From CAVQCT01 sp964520865 (GTDB lineage Bacteria > Zixibacteria > MSB-5A5 > GN15 > FEB-12), in the NCBI GenBank assembly GCA_964520865.1, contig CAZFOY010000004.1, positions 1 to 64,000 of the forward strand: 64,000 bases of DNA. Direction: 5' to 3'. Position numbers and translations under genes: made by a program. Below the pieces are notes generated by a model, which did not search any database, was not told the origin of the DNA, and saw only the letters and a program-made list of their open reading frames with translations. Shown here piece after piece: positions 49,452 through 58,246 of this stretch (positions within the stretch are counted from its first letter, which is position 1; the number at the start of each line of letters is the position of its first letter).

Positions 49452-50861
49452 GTGAGTACGTCCGCAGAAAATCTGTCCACCAAAGTCGATCCTCCGGAAA
49501 TCTTCTATCCGGGCAATCCTTCGTATCACGAAGTCAGCGATGTGATCAGCCGGATTGTCGAGACCCCGTTCGGCAAGGGCTGGTACATACTTTTTTCGAT
49601 ATCCTTTGCTCTCACCCTTATGCTGTTCGGGATCCTCGCTTATCTGTTCTGGGAGGGTATCGGCATCTGGGGACTGAATATCCCGATAGCCTGGGGATGG
49701 GCGATCGTAAACTTCGTCTGGTGGGTCGGTATCGGTCACGCCGGAACGCTGATTTCGGCGATTCTCTTCCTGCTGCGCCAACGCTGGAGAACGTCGATCA
49801 ACCGGTTCGCCGAAGCGATGACACTGTTCGCCGTTATCTGTGCGCTCATGTTCCCGGGGATTCACGTCGGACGCGTCTGGGCGATCTACTGGGTGTTCCC
49901 GATCCCGAACCAGATGGGAGTCTGGCCGAATTTCCGCAGCCCGTTATTGTGGGATGCGTTCGCAGTGGGAACCTATTTCATGTGTTCACTCCTGTTCTGG
50001 TATACGGGCCTCATTCCGGACCTTGCGACTATTCGCGACCGCGCGAAAACGCGCTTGAGAAAAGTCCTGCTCGGGATCTTCTCGCTCGGATGGCGTGGCG
50101 GCAATCGTCAGTGGAAGCACTACGAGCTTGCCTATCTGGTTCTGGCCGGAATCTCCACTCCGCTGGTGCTGTCGGTTCATAGTATTGTGAGTACCGACTT
50201 TGCAACCTCGATTCTTCCCGGCTGGCATACGACAATTTTCCCGCCTTACTTCGTAGCCGGTGCTATTTATTCCGGTTTCGCCATGGTGATGACCCTGAGT
50301 GTCCTTGCCCGTACCGCCTTCAAGCTCGAAGACATCATCACTCTTAAGACGCTTGAGCGAATGAACAAAATTATGCTGGTAACGGGGATGATGGTCGGAT
50401 ACGCTTATTCGACCGAGTTCTTCGTGGCCTGGTACGGTGGGAATAGTTTCGAGAAGTTCACCTTCCTCAATCGTGCCTTCGGACCCTACGCCTGGGCTTA
50501 TTGGATCATGATCTCGTGTAACGTCATCCTGCCGCAGATTTTCTGGTTCAAGAAGATGAGGACTTCGATTCCCGTCATGTTTGTGGCGTCCATCTTTATC
50601 AATGTCGGTATGTGGTTCGAGCGGTTCGTGATTGTGGTGACGTCGCTTTCACGCGACTTCCTGCCGTCGAGCTGGGACTATTACAGTCCGACCAGATATG
50701 ATATCGGCATTTTCATAGGATCATTCGGGCTGTTCTTCACGCTCTTCCTCCTGTTCATACGGTTCGTCCCGATGGTGGCGATGTCGGAAGTGAAGAATGT
50801 TCTTCCGCAGGCCAATCCACACGCTCATGCCGCCCCTGAAGCGGAGGTCGCCAATGAGTAA
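49452..50861 (+). CDS. actC: Alternative complex III quinol-oxidising membrane subunit (ActC, NrfD-like)
   Basis: 469 residues, NrfD/PsrC-type integral membrane protein with about ten spans. Residues such as WGLNIPIAWGWAIVNFVWWVGIGHAG and the later WHTTIFPPYFVAGAIYSGFA are typical of the menaquinol-binding subunit. The start is GTG 49452; the RBS is weak, but the start is confined by the preceding stop at 49416. It overlaps the next gene by 8 bp. The His/Ala/Glu-rich C-terminus (ANPHAHAAPEAEVANE) is cytoplasmic. Confidence 0.93.
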   Translation: MSTSAENLSTKVDPPEIFYPGNPSYHEVSDVISRIVETPFGKGWYILFSISFALTLMLFGILAYLFWEGIGIWGLNIPIAWGWAIVNFVWWVGIGHAGTLISAILFLLRQRWRTSINRFAEAMTLFAVICALMFPGIHVGRVWAIYWVFPIPNQMGVWPNFRSPLLWDAFAVGTYFMCSLLFWYTGLIPDLATIRDRAKTRLRKVLLGIFSLGWRGGNRQWKHYELAYLVLAGISTPLVLSVHSIVSTDFATSILPGWHTTIFPPYFVAGAIYSGFAMVMTLSVLARTAFKLEDIITLKTLERMNKIMLVTGMMVGYAYSTEFFVAWYGGNSFEKFTFLNRAFGPYAWAYWIMISCNVILPQIFWFKKMRTSIPVMFVASIFINVGMWFERFVIVVTSLSRDFLPSSWDYYSPTRYDIGIFIGSFGLFFTLFLLFIRFVPMVAMSEVKNVLPQANPHAHAAPEAEVANE

Positions 50862-51405
50862 ACAGCAGGCGACAAAACGCCCGGTCGAGATTATGATCGC
50901 CCAGTTCGGTTCGACCGCCGATCTGATGACGGCTGCGAAGAAGATGCGCGAAGGTGGATACAAAAAATATGATTGTCACTCGCCGTTCCCGGTTCACGGC
51001 ATGGATAAGGCGATGGGGCTCAAGCGCTCGCCGCTTGGATATATCGTCGGACTCTGCGGCACTTGCGGATTGTTGTTTATGATCTGGCTTACCTGGTACG
51101 CCAGCGCTTACGACTACCCGCTGGTGATTTCGGGGAAGCCGTTCTTCAGCTGGCAGGCCTACGTGCCCGTGTTCTTCGCGATCACGGTTCTTGCTTCGGC
51201 GTTCGGCGCCTTTCTCGGGATGCTTGCCATTAACAAATTGCCGCGCCCTAACCACCCGCTCTTCAACTCGGACCGGTTCTGCACGTTCTCTGACGATGGG
51301 TTCTTTGTCAGTGTTGAAAACGATGATCCGCAATACGATCCTCAGAAGGTGCGGGCGTATCTCGAGTCGATCGGCGGCAAAAACGTGGAGATCGTAACCG
51401 AATGA
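50854..51405 (+). CDS. actD: Alternative complex III subunit ActD (DUF3341)
   Basis: 183 residues. N-terminal soluble part with the DUF3341 pattern (PVEIMIAQFGSTADLMTAAK, CHSPFPVHGMDKAMGLK), two membrane spans (LGYIVGLCGTCGLLFMIWLTW and the VPVFFAITVLASAFGAFLGM stretch), then a C-terminal LPRPNHPLFNSDRF segment. Start at 50854 is firmly set by GGAGG 6 bp upstream, and it overlaps the actC stop by 8 bp. The upstream extension in the same frame has no RBS. Bridges the complex at the membrane; binds no cofactor. Confidence 0.92.
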   Translation: MSKQQATKRPVEIMIAQFGSTADLMTAAKKMREGGYKKYDCHSPFPVHGMDKAMGLKRSPLGYIVGLCGTCGLLFMIWLTWYASAYDYPLVISGKPFFSWQAYVPVFFAITVLASAFGAFLGMLAINKLPRPNHPLFNSDRFCTFSDDGFFVSVENDDPQYDPQKVRAYLESIGGKNVEIVTE

Positions 51406-52028
51406 AGATCTCACGTTTGACAAAATATGCGATCCCCGGGCTGTTCCTTGTCTCATTCGCGATCTCCGGATGTTACCAGGGGGAACCGTCGAGCAAGCCT
51501 CCGATCAGGATCGACCGCGGAATGGGTGTGCAGCCGAAGTATCTCCCGCAGAGTCGCAGCGCCTTCTTTAAGAATGGCGCCACGATGCGTGAGCCGGTGC
51601 CCGGAACGGTTGCCCAGGGGGAATTCCACAAAGATGTTGCCTACTATACCGGCAAGGACGAGAAGGGGAACTACGTCAAGACTTTCCCGGATACCGTAGT
51701 TGTCGATATGGCTTTGCTCAAGCGGGGACAGGAGCGGTTCAATATTTACTGTTCGCCCTGTCATAGTCGGCTGGCCGATGGTCGCGGGATTGTCGTATCG
51801 CGGGGCATGGTGCCGCCGCCGAGTTTCCACGACAAGCGGTTCCTTGAGATGCCGGGCGGGCAGTTCTTTGAAACGATGACCAACGGACTACGCAATATGC
51901 CGTCGTATCGCTTTCAGGTTCCGGTGCACGATCGCTGGGCCATTATCGCCTACATCAGGGCGCTGCAGAGAAGCGAAAACGCCACAATTAAGGATGTTCC
52001 CGAAGCGATGCGGGACAAGCTGAAATAG
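51402..52028 (+). CDS. actE: Alternative complex III monoheme cytochrome c lipoprotein (ActE)
   Basis: 208 residues. Lipobox AISGC (about 20-24) predicts lipid anchoring to the membrane. One CSPCH heme-c motif (about residue 115) sits in RFNIYCSPCHSRLADGRG; a distal Met such as in LRNMPSYRF is the likely sixth ligand. Overlaps actD by 4 bp (ATGA). In ACIII this subunit hands electrons toward the oxidase or a soluble carrier. Confidence 0.92.
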   Translation: MKISRLTKYAIPGLFLVSFAISGCYQGEPSSKPPIRIDRGMGVQPKYLPQSRSAFFKNGATMREPVPGTVAQGEFHKDVAYYTGKDEKGNYVKTFPDTVVVDMALLKRGQERFNIYCSPCHSRLADGRGIVVSRGMVPPPSFHDKRFLEMPGGQFFETMTNGLRNMPSYRFQVPVHDRWAIIAYIRALQRSENATIKDVPEAMRDKLK

Positions 52029-52037
52029 AGCCTTCAG

Positions 52038-53225
52038 ATGAATTTTGACAGTACAACATATCGGATAACCGAATCAGGAAACTTCGGCAAGATTGCGTTG
52101 GTAATCGGCATTGTCGGCCTCGCGCTGAGCGCGGTCGGGTTTATGTTTGATTCCACCCACTTCTATTTCTCTTATCTGGTCGCTTTTGTCTTCTGGGTGA
52201 CACTGGCTCTGGGCGGACTTTTCTTTCTTATGGTGAATCATCTGACCGGCGCCAAGTGGAGTATCGTACTGAGAAGATTGACTGAGGGAGCGGCGGCGAC
52301 CTTTCCGCTTATGCTCATTCTGTTCATCCCGCTTGTTTTCGGATTGCACGATCTGTTTCATTGGACACACACCGAAGAAGTTGCTTCGGATGTCGTTCTC
52401 AAAGGCAAGTCCGGCTACCTTAATATTCCTTTCTTCCTGATTCGCGTGGCCTTCTACTTTGCGGCCTGGATTATTGTCTCCCGCCTGCTCATCAAAAGCT
52501 CTCTCGATCAGGACAAGCTCGGGCACAGTGATCAGATTCATAAGCGTTTTGTTCGGGTGAGTGCCCCCGGCATGATCCTGTTTGCCTTTACCGTTACTTA
52601 CGCTTCGTTCGACTGGTTGATGTCGCTCGACGCGCATTGGTACTCGACTATCTTCGGTGCCTACATCTTCTCGGGAGCATTCCTGGGTGGTCTCTGCTTT
52701 ATCATTATAGCCGGAGTGATGCTCCGTCGGGGGAACGTCCTGCAGAGCACCATTTCCCTTGACCATTATCACGATCTGGCCAAATTCGTGTTCGCCTTCA
52801 TCATCTTCTGGACTTATATGGCCTTTTCGCAGTATTTCCTCATCTGGTATGGAAACCTTCCCGAAGAAAATTACTGGTATCTTTACCGGTGGGACAACAC
52901 CTGGACTTACATCAGCTTGATAATCATTTTCGGCCATTTCGTTATTCCGTTCGTCGGGCTGATAACCCGGGCGGCCAAGCGGAGCATGGTCTTTCTCCCG
53001 CTCATGGCGCTGTGGATTCTGCTGATGCACTGGGTGGATATTTATTGGCTGGTTATGCCAACTCATTATAGAACCGGGATCAAATTGTCCTGGATCGATG
53101 TTACTACTTTTATTGGAATCGGCGGTGTCTTCCTGTGGTACTTCTGGCGCCACTTCACGGCCCACCCGACCGTCCCTGTCAAAGATCCGGGCCTGCAAAC
53201 CTCGATTCAGTTTACGAACAGTTAA
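52038..53225 (+). CDS. actF: Alternative complex III membrane subunit ActF
   Basis: 395 residues, about ten spans, NrfD-like like ActC but usually without a quinol-binding role. Passages such as TFPLMLILFIPLVFGLHDLF, SAPGMILFAFTVTYASFDWLMSL (split by residue 175) and LMHWVDIYWLVMPTHYRTGI are typical of the ACIII F subunit. 9 bp after actE; an in-operon start with a CAGATG context and little RBS. Forms the second membrane half of ACIII. Confidence 0.92.
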   Translation: MNFDSTTYRITESGNFGKIALVIGIVGLALSAVGFMFDSTHFYFSYLVAFVFWVTLALGGLFFLMVNHLTGAKWSIVLRRLTEGAAATFPLMLILFIPLVFGLHDLFHWTHTEEVASDVVLKGKSGYLNIPFFLIRVAFYFAAWIIVSRLLIKSSLDQDKLGHSDQIHKRFVRVSAPGMILFAFTVTYASFDWLMSLDAHWYSTIFGAYIFSGAFLGGLCFIIIAGVMLRRGNVLQSTISLDHYHDLAKFVFAFIIFWTYMAFSQYFLIWYGNLPEENYWYLYRWDNTWTYISLIIIFGHFVIPFVGLITRAAKRSMVFLPLMALWILLMHWVDIYWLVMPTHYRTGIKLSWIDVTTFIGIGGVFLWYFWRHFTAHPTVPVKDPGLQTSIQFTNS

Positions 53226-53239
53226 ATGGATATAGATAG

Positions 53240-53578
53240 ATGACCGATCACCTCTCACATGCCCACGGTAGCGACGGTTACGAGCGTAGCGATGTAAACG
53301 TAAAGATGATCGTGATAGTGGCCGTCCTCATAGTTGCGTTTCTGGCCGTAAGCCTCCTGGTGCTCGACCAATATTTCGAATACGTGACCCAGGAGACGAT
53401 ATACAAGGAACAGCTGGCGCCGCAATCGGTGGCCCTCCGCGATCTCCGCGCCCGCGAGGCGGAGACGCTCAATTCGTATAAAGTCCTCGACTCGGCAAAG
53501 GGCGTGTATCAGATCCCGATCGATCGAGCAATGCAATTGATTGCCGAAGAATCCTATAAGGCATCACAAAAGAAATAA
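53240..53578 (+). CDS. Small single-span protein between ACIII and the oxidase genes
   Basis: 112 residues, not recognised. N-terminal His/Ser/Asp-rich cytoplasmic part (MTDHLSHAHGSDGYERSDV), one membrane span (VKMIVIVAVLIVAFLAVSLLVL, about 20-41), then a soluble helical domain with EQLAPQSVALRDLRAREAET and a YQIPIDRAMQLIAEES stretch. 14 bp after actF and overlapping the next frame at 53578. By position it may be an ACIII small subunit (ActG-like) or a link between ACIII and the caa3 oxidase; that is inference. No cofactor motif. Confidence 0.75.
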   Translation: MTDHLSHAHGSDGYERSDVNVKMIVIVAVLIVAFLAVSLLVLDQYFEYVTQETIYKEQLAPQSVALRDLRAREAETLNSYKVLDSAKGVYQIPIDRAMQLIAEESYKASQKK

Positions 53579-53595
53579 TGATTGCGAGGAATCTC

Positions 53596-54465
53596 ATGAG
53601 TAGCAGGCGTCGTGTCGATGCCGTGCGGATCGGCTTAGTGGCGCTGTCCGTTATCTTTTTGGGTCGATTAAGTCTATCAGCCCAGACGGTTCAGGATAGT
53701 CTCAAAGAGCTTAGCGGCGTCAAGGTGGTGGAACATCTCGGCGACCATATCCCGATGGATCTGCATTTCACCGATGATCAGGGCAAGGCGGTAACGATCG
53801 GCGACTATTTTCACAAGGGCAAGCCGGTACTTCTCGATCTGGCTTACTACGAATGTCCGATGTTGTGTAATCTGGTGATGAACGGAGTTTCCGACGGAAT
53901 CAAAGGATTGAATCTGAAGCCCGGCAAAGATTACGAGATAGTAACCGTCAGCATAAATCCGAAAGACAGCGTTTTTCTCGCCGCGGCGAAGAAAGAGACC
54001 TACATAAAGGCGCTCAACATGCCCGGGGCCGAAAACGGCTGGCATTTTCTCGTTGGACCGGCCGATCAATCGAAAGCGCTGGCCGAAGCGGTCGGATTCG
54101 AATACAAATACCTTCCCGACAAAGATCAGTACGCCCACCCGGCCTGTATCTTCTTGCTCGGTCCGGACGGGAAGATATCGAGATACCTTTACGGCATCAC
54201 GTTCAAACAGAACGATCTGAAACTTGGTTTGATCGAGGCTTCCGAAGGCAAAATCGGCAACACCCTCGACAAAGTGCTTCTGTTCTGTTACCACTACGAT
54301 CCGGATGCGAAGGGTTATGCGCTCGTGGCGGGAAATGTCATGAAAGTGGGCGGGCTTGTAACTTTTGTCTTGTTAGCGTTGTTTCTGGCGTTCTTCTGGA
54401 TTAAAGAACGCCGGTCGCACCACCGCGGCCATCGAGTAACCGTCTATCATGGCCGTCAGAATTGA
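53596..54465 (+). CDS. SCO1/SenC-family copper chaperone, membrane-anchored at both ends
   Basis: Delivers copper to the CuA site of cytochrome oxidase subunit II or acts as a thiol reductase. 289 residues from ATG 53596 (GAGGA 5 bp upstream); an ATG at 53578 overlaps the previous stop. N-terminal signal segment (VALSVIFLGRLSLSAQ), thioredoxin fold with the metal motif ECPMLCN (two Cys) and the distal His in DQYAHPACIFL, and a C-terminal membrane span (VMKVGGLVTFVLLALFLAFF) not seen in most SCO proteins. It is directly followed by coxB, its expected target. Confidence 0.9.
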   Translation: MSSRRRVDAVRIGLVALSVIFLGRLSLSAQTVQDSLKELSGVKVVEHLGDHIPMDLHFTDDQGKAVTIGDYFHKGKPVLLDLAYYECPMLCNLVMNGVSDGIKGLNLKPGKDYEIVTVSINPKDSVFLAAAKKETYIKALNMPGAENGWHFLVGPADQSKALAEAVGFEYKYLPDKDQYAHPACIFLLGPDGKISRYLYGITFKQNDLKLGLIEASEGKIGNTLDKVLLFCYHYDPDAKGYALVAGNVMKVGGLVTFVLLALFLAFFWIKERRSHHRGHRVTVYHGRQN

Positions 54466-54480
54466 GGATATAGAGTCTTA

Positions 54481-55443
54481 ATGGATACAACCGGGACACT
54501 CTGGATGCCGGCCGGCGAGTCGACGATGGCCGGCCACGTGGACAGCCTCTTCTATTTCGTTCTGTACGTTTCGATAATCCTGTTTATTATCGTTATCGGA
54601 CTGACGACTTACTTCGTCATCAAATACCGTCGCAAGAACGAGGCCCCCACGACGACATCCGGAACCGACCAGAACCTGACGTTGGAGATTCTGTGGACGG
54701 CCATTCCTACGGTGCTCGTCTTATTCCTCTTCGTTTGGGGATTCAAGACGTATGTACAGATGAATGTCGTGCCGAAAGACGCGATGCAGGTGAGGGTCAC
54801 CGGACAGAAATGGTTCTGGTCGTTCGACTACGACAACGGTGCGAACAGCGTCAATGAACTGGTCGTACCGGTAGACAAGCCGGTGAAGCTGCTGATGTCG
54901 TCGCACGATGTGATACACAGTTTCTATGTTCCGAATTTCAGAATGAAACTCGACGTGTTGCCGAATCGCTATAGCGTCCTCTGGTTTCAGGCGACGCATG
55001 TCGGAGATTATAACCTGTTCTGTGCCGAATTCTGCGGAAAAGGACATTCGGAGATGATCGGCAAAGTGCGGGTGCTTTCCGAGACCGACTTTAACGAGTG
55101 GCTGGAATCGGGGTCCGGACCGGCGTCAGGAACAAGTTTGGCCGAGTACGGTGAGAAGCTGTACAATTCGAAAGGCTGTAAGGCCTGCCACACGACCGAC
55201 GGGTCGACCTCGGTCGGACCGACCTTCAAGGGGATCTGGGGACACCAGGTCACCATGCAGGACGGATCCAAAGTGACGGTCGACGAGAACTACGTCAGGG
55301 AGTCGGTGCTTAAGCCGCAGGCGAAGATTGTCGCCGGATTCGGGCCGGTCATGCCGACCTTCCAGGGAATCCTGAAGCCTAAAGATATCGATGCGATTGT
55401 CGCATTCTTACAATCTCTCGGAGAGGAAAAGAGTTCAAAATGA
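54481..55443 (+). CDS. coxB: Cytochrome c oxidase subunit II, caa3-type with fused cytochrome c
   Basis: 320 residues. Two membrane spans (about 20-40 and 75-95), a cupredoxin domain with the CuA motif CAEFCGKGHSEM (about 181-192; preceded by SHDVIHSFYVPNFRMK), and a C-terminal heme-c domain with CKACH (about 233-237) and a late Met (GPVMPTFQG). The fused cytochrome marks a caa3 oxidase, which can take electrons straight from ACIII. Subunit II and I genes overlap by 4 bp (ATGA). Confidence 0.95.
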   Translation: MDTTGTLWMPAGESTMAGHVDSLFYFVLYVSIILFIIVIGLTTYFVIKYRRKNEAPTTTSGTDQNLTLEILWTAIPTVLVLFLFVWGFKTYVQMNVVPKDAMQVRVTGQKWFWSFDYDNGANSVNELVVPVDKPVKLLMSSHDVIHSFYVPNFRMKLDVLPNRYSVLWFQATHVGDYNLFCAEFCGKGHSEMIGKVRVLSETDFNEWLESGSGPASGTSLAEYGEKLYNSKGCKACHTTDGSTSVGPTFKGIWGHQVTMQDGSKVTVDENYVRESVLKPQAKIVAGFGPVMPTFQGILKPKDIDAIVAFLQSLGEEKSSK

Positions 55444-57056
55444 ATAGTCTGCCTGCAACAAGTTACCTCAACACTCCGCGCGGGATAAAATCCTGGCTGT
55501 TGACGCTTGACCACAAGCGGATCGCTATTCTTTATCTGTTCTCGATCATGACGATGTTCCTGGTGGGGGGGATATTCGCCATGCTCATCCGCATAGAACT
55601 TCTCTCCCCGCACAAAGTTCTCATGACGGCCGAGACGTACAACAAAGTGTTTACGCTCCACGGCGCGATCATGATTTTCATGTTCATCATTCCTTCGATT
55701 CCGGCCATCATGGGCAACTTCGTATTGCCGCTCATGATCGGAGCCAAGGATGTCGCGTTCCCCCGTCTTAATCTCGCCAGCTGGTACATTTATATAATCG
55801 GCACGGTCATCGCCCTCTATTCGATCATCCACGGCGCCGTCGACACCGGTTGGACCTTCTACACTCCTTACAGTACGACCACCAGTACGGCGGTGATTCC
55901 GATGACGTTCGGCGTGTTCGTGATCGGGTTTTCTTCGATATTCACCGGGCTAAACTTCATTGTGACCATTCATAAACTTCGATCGCCCGGAATGACCTGG
56001 TTCAAGATGCCACTGATGGTCTGGGCGCTGTATGCGACGGCAATTATTCAGGTGCTGGCGACGCCGGTCCTTGGAATCACGCTGGTCCTGCTCATTGTCG
56101 AACGTGTTGCCGGAATCGGGATATTCGATCCAGCGATGGGGGGTGACCCTGTCCTCTACCAGCACTTCTTCTGGTTCTACTCGCACCCCGCTGTATACAT
56201 AATGATCCTTCCCGGGATGGGCATCATCAGTGAGCTGGTCTCCGTATTCAGCCAGAAGAAAATCTTCGGATACAAGATGATTGCCTACTCCTCGTTGGGT
56301 ATCGCTTTCCTGAGTTTCCTCGTCTGGGGACACCATATGTTCGTGAGCGGTCAGTCACAGCTTTCGTCGATGATCTTCTCATTCCTGACATTCTTCGTGG
56401 GGATACCGTCCGGTATCAAGATGTTTAACTGGATATCTACGATGTATAAGGGGTCGATTAGTCTGAAGACGCCCATGTTATATACATTATCCTTCCTGTT
56501 TCTATTCGCCATCGGCGGGTTTACGGGGATCTTCCTCGGGACCTTGCCGGTCGACGTCCACCTGCACGACACCTATTTCGTGGTTGCGCATTTCCACTAC
56601 GTCATGATGGGAGGAACTGTCATGGCATTTCTCGGTGGATTGCACTACTGGTGGCCAAAGATGTGGGGAAGGATGTACAGCGAATTCTGGGGGAGAATAT
56701 CGGCGGCCCTGATATTCATCGGGTTCAACATTACGTTTTTCACGCAGTTTATCCTCGGATCGCAGGGCATGCCGCGGCGCTACTATTCCTATTTACCGCA
56801 GTACCAGCCGTACCATGCCTTTTCGTCGTTCGGGTCATGGATTATCGGCCTCGGTTTCATCATCATGGCGGTTTACTTGATCCACGCCATTTTCAAAGGG
56901 AAGCCGGCCGGAGACAACCCGTGGGGGGCGCTAACTTTCGAATGGACCCTGCCATCGCCTCCGCCCACCGAGAACTTTGCCGAGGTTCCGGCGGTCGAGC
57001 ACGGGCCGTACGATTTCGATAAGATTGTTCCGAAACGGACCTTTGTGGAGTCATAG
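55440..57056 (+). CDS. coxA: Cytochrome c oxidase subunit I, A2-type heme-copper oxidase
   Basis: 538 residues, twelve spans; reduces O2 to water at the heme a3-CuB centre and pumps protons. CuB ligands His249 with the cross-linked Tyr253 in YSHPAVYIMILPG and HH in VWGHHMF; heme ligands in FTLHGAIMIFMF and LHDTYFVVAHFHYVM. The usual Glu of HPEVY is replaced by Ala with the YS motif before the His, which places it in the A2 subfamily, as in the Rhodothermus caa3 oxidase. The start overlaps the coxB stop. Very secure. Confidence 0.97.
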   Translation: MNSLPATSYLNTPRGIKSWLLTLDHKRIAILYLFSIMTMFLVGGIFAMLIRIELLSPHKVLMTAETYNKVFTLHGAIMIFMFIIPSIPAIMGNFVLPLMIGAKDVAFPRLNLASWYIYIIGTVIALYSIIHGAVDTGWTFYTPYSTTTSTAVIPMTFGVFVIGFSSIFTGLNFIVTIHKLRSPGMTWFKMPLMVWALYATAIIQVLATPVLGITLVLLIVERVAGIGIFDPAMGGDPVLYQHFFWFYSHPAVYIMILPGMGIISELVSVFSQKKIFGYKMIAYSSLGIAFLSFLVWGHHMFVSGQSQLSSMIFSFLTFFVGIPSGIKMFNWISTMYKGSISLKTPMLYTLSFLFLFAIGGFTGIFLGTLPVDVHLHDTYFVVAHFHYVMMGGTVMAFLGGLHYWWPKMWGRMYSEFWGRISAALIFIGFNITFFTQFILGSQGMPRRYYSYLPQYQPYHAFSSFGSWIIGLGFIIMAVYLIHAIFKGKPAGDNPWGALTFEWTLPSPPPTENFAEVPAVEHGPYDFDKIVPKRTFVES

Positions 57057-57061
57057 ATAAA

Positions 57062-57709
57062 ATGAGTCAGAGCACCGAACATCCCGCATATTTGCAGCAT
57101 CATTTTTCCGATGCCGAGCAGCAGCGTGAATCAGTCAAGCTCGGTATGTGGATTTTTCTGGTCACGGAAATCCTGTTATTCGGCGGGCTGTTCTGCGCCT
57201 ACTCGATTTATCGCGCCTGGAACCCGGACATCTTCTTCAACGCCCACCGCTTCATGAATATCGAACTGGGTACGACCAATACGTGTGTACTGATTATCAG
57301 TTCTCTGACGATTGCGCTGGCGATACGGGCGATTCAACTGGGGAAGAAGAATCAGACCCTCGTCTATCTGGGTTCGACTTTCGTTCTGGCCGGCGTCTTC
57401 CTGGTTATCAAGTATTTCGAGTACGCCCATAAATTTCACGAAGGTATGTTGCCGGGGAAGTTCTATACGTTCAAGGGAATCGCGGGAACGAACCCGCACG
57501 TATTCTTCTCGATGTATTTCCTCATGACCGGGCTGCACGGAATTCACGTTACGGTCGGAATGATAATAATCGGTTGGCTGATGTATCGGACCAAGAAGGG
57601 TCACTTCTCCTCCGAATACTATACGCCGGTTGAGATGACCGGATTGTACTGGCATTTGGTCGATATCATCTGGATTTTCTTGTTTCCACTCTTTTATCTG
57701 GTAGGGTAA
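57062..57709 (+). CDS. coxC: Cytochrome c oxidase subunit III
   Basis: 215 residues, five spans; the N-terminal spans of the seven-span type are not present, the common form in caa3 oxidases. Typical passages: SVKLGMWIFLVTEILLFGGL near residue 22 and LMTGLHGIHVTVGMIIIGW and YWHLVDIIWIFLFPLFYLVG at the C-terminus. It lies 5 bp after coxA. Stabilises the oxidase and its proton uptake; no redox centre. Confidence 0.95.
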   Translation: MSQSTEHPAYLQHHFSDAEQQRESVKLGMWIFLVTEILLFGGLFCAYSIYRAWNPDIFFNAHRFMNIELGTTNTCVLIISSLTIALAIRAIQLGKKNQTLVYLGSTFVLAGVFLVIKYFEYAHKFHEGMLPGKFYTFKGIAGTNPHVFFSMYFLMTGLHGIHVTVGMIIIGWLMYRTKKGHFSSEYYTPVEMTGLYWHLVDIIWIFLFPLFYLVG

Positions 57710-57713
57710 TGTC

Positions 57714-58148
57714 ATGAGCCGCGAAGTCAGTCACGCCACCCACATCTTGCCGGTATCGCTGTATCTGAAGATCGGAGGCTTGCTTCTGGTCCTTACCGGT
57801 CTAACGGTCTTCGCTTCTTTTCTCCAGTTCGGGCCTTACAATCTCGTGATCGCAATGGTGATCGCAGCGACCAAGGCATCGCTGGTAGCCCTCTTCTTCA
57901 TGCACCTGAAGTACGACAACAAACTATACATGACACTCTTCGTGTCTTCGCTCCTGTTTCTCGCCACCTTCATCATTCTCACCATGTTCGACACCCTCAC
58001 GAGAGGTGACATCAATCCGGAAACGGCCATGCCCTATAAGCCGGAGGCGGTGATTTACACTCAGCCTGCCGACTCAACGGCCGCGGCTGCGGATTCGATG
58101 CACACCACACCCGACAGCTCCCGGACCGACCAGGAACCGACCGAGTAA
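57714..58148 (+). CDS. coxD: Cytochrome c oxidase subunit IV (prokaryotic, caa3-type)
   Basis: 144 residues with three spans: LLLVLTGLTVFASFLQF near 24-40, LVIAMVIAATKASLVALFFM (TKASLVALFFMHLKYDN is diagnostic), and LFVSSLLFLATFIIL near 72-86. A Ser/Ala/Thr/Glu-rich tail follows. A small accessory subunit of unknown precise role. 4 bp after coxC; the end of the oxidase transcript is about here, before a 98-bp gap. Confidence 0.92.
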   Translation: MSREVSHATHILPVSLYLKIGGLLLVLTGLTVFASFLQFGPYNLVIAMVIAATKASLVALFFMHLKYDNKLYMTLFVSSLLFLATFIILTMFDTLTRGDINPETAMPYKPEAVIYTQPADSTAAAADSMHTTPDSSRTDQEPTE

Positions 58149-58246
58149 AAGACTTGCCTTGGCACCTGCTCCGGCATATCATACTGGAGTAGTAGGTAGA
58201 CGATGGACATGTTTGCCTGTACGGACCGAAACAGGATGGAGACAAA

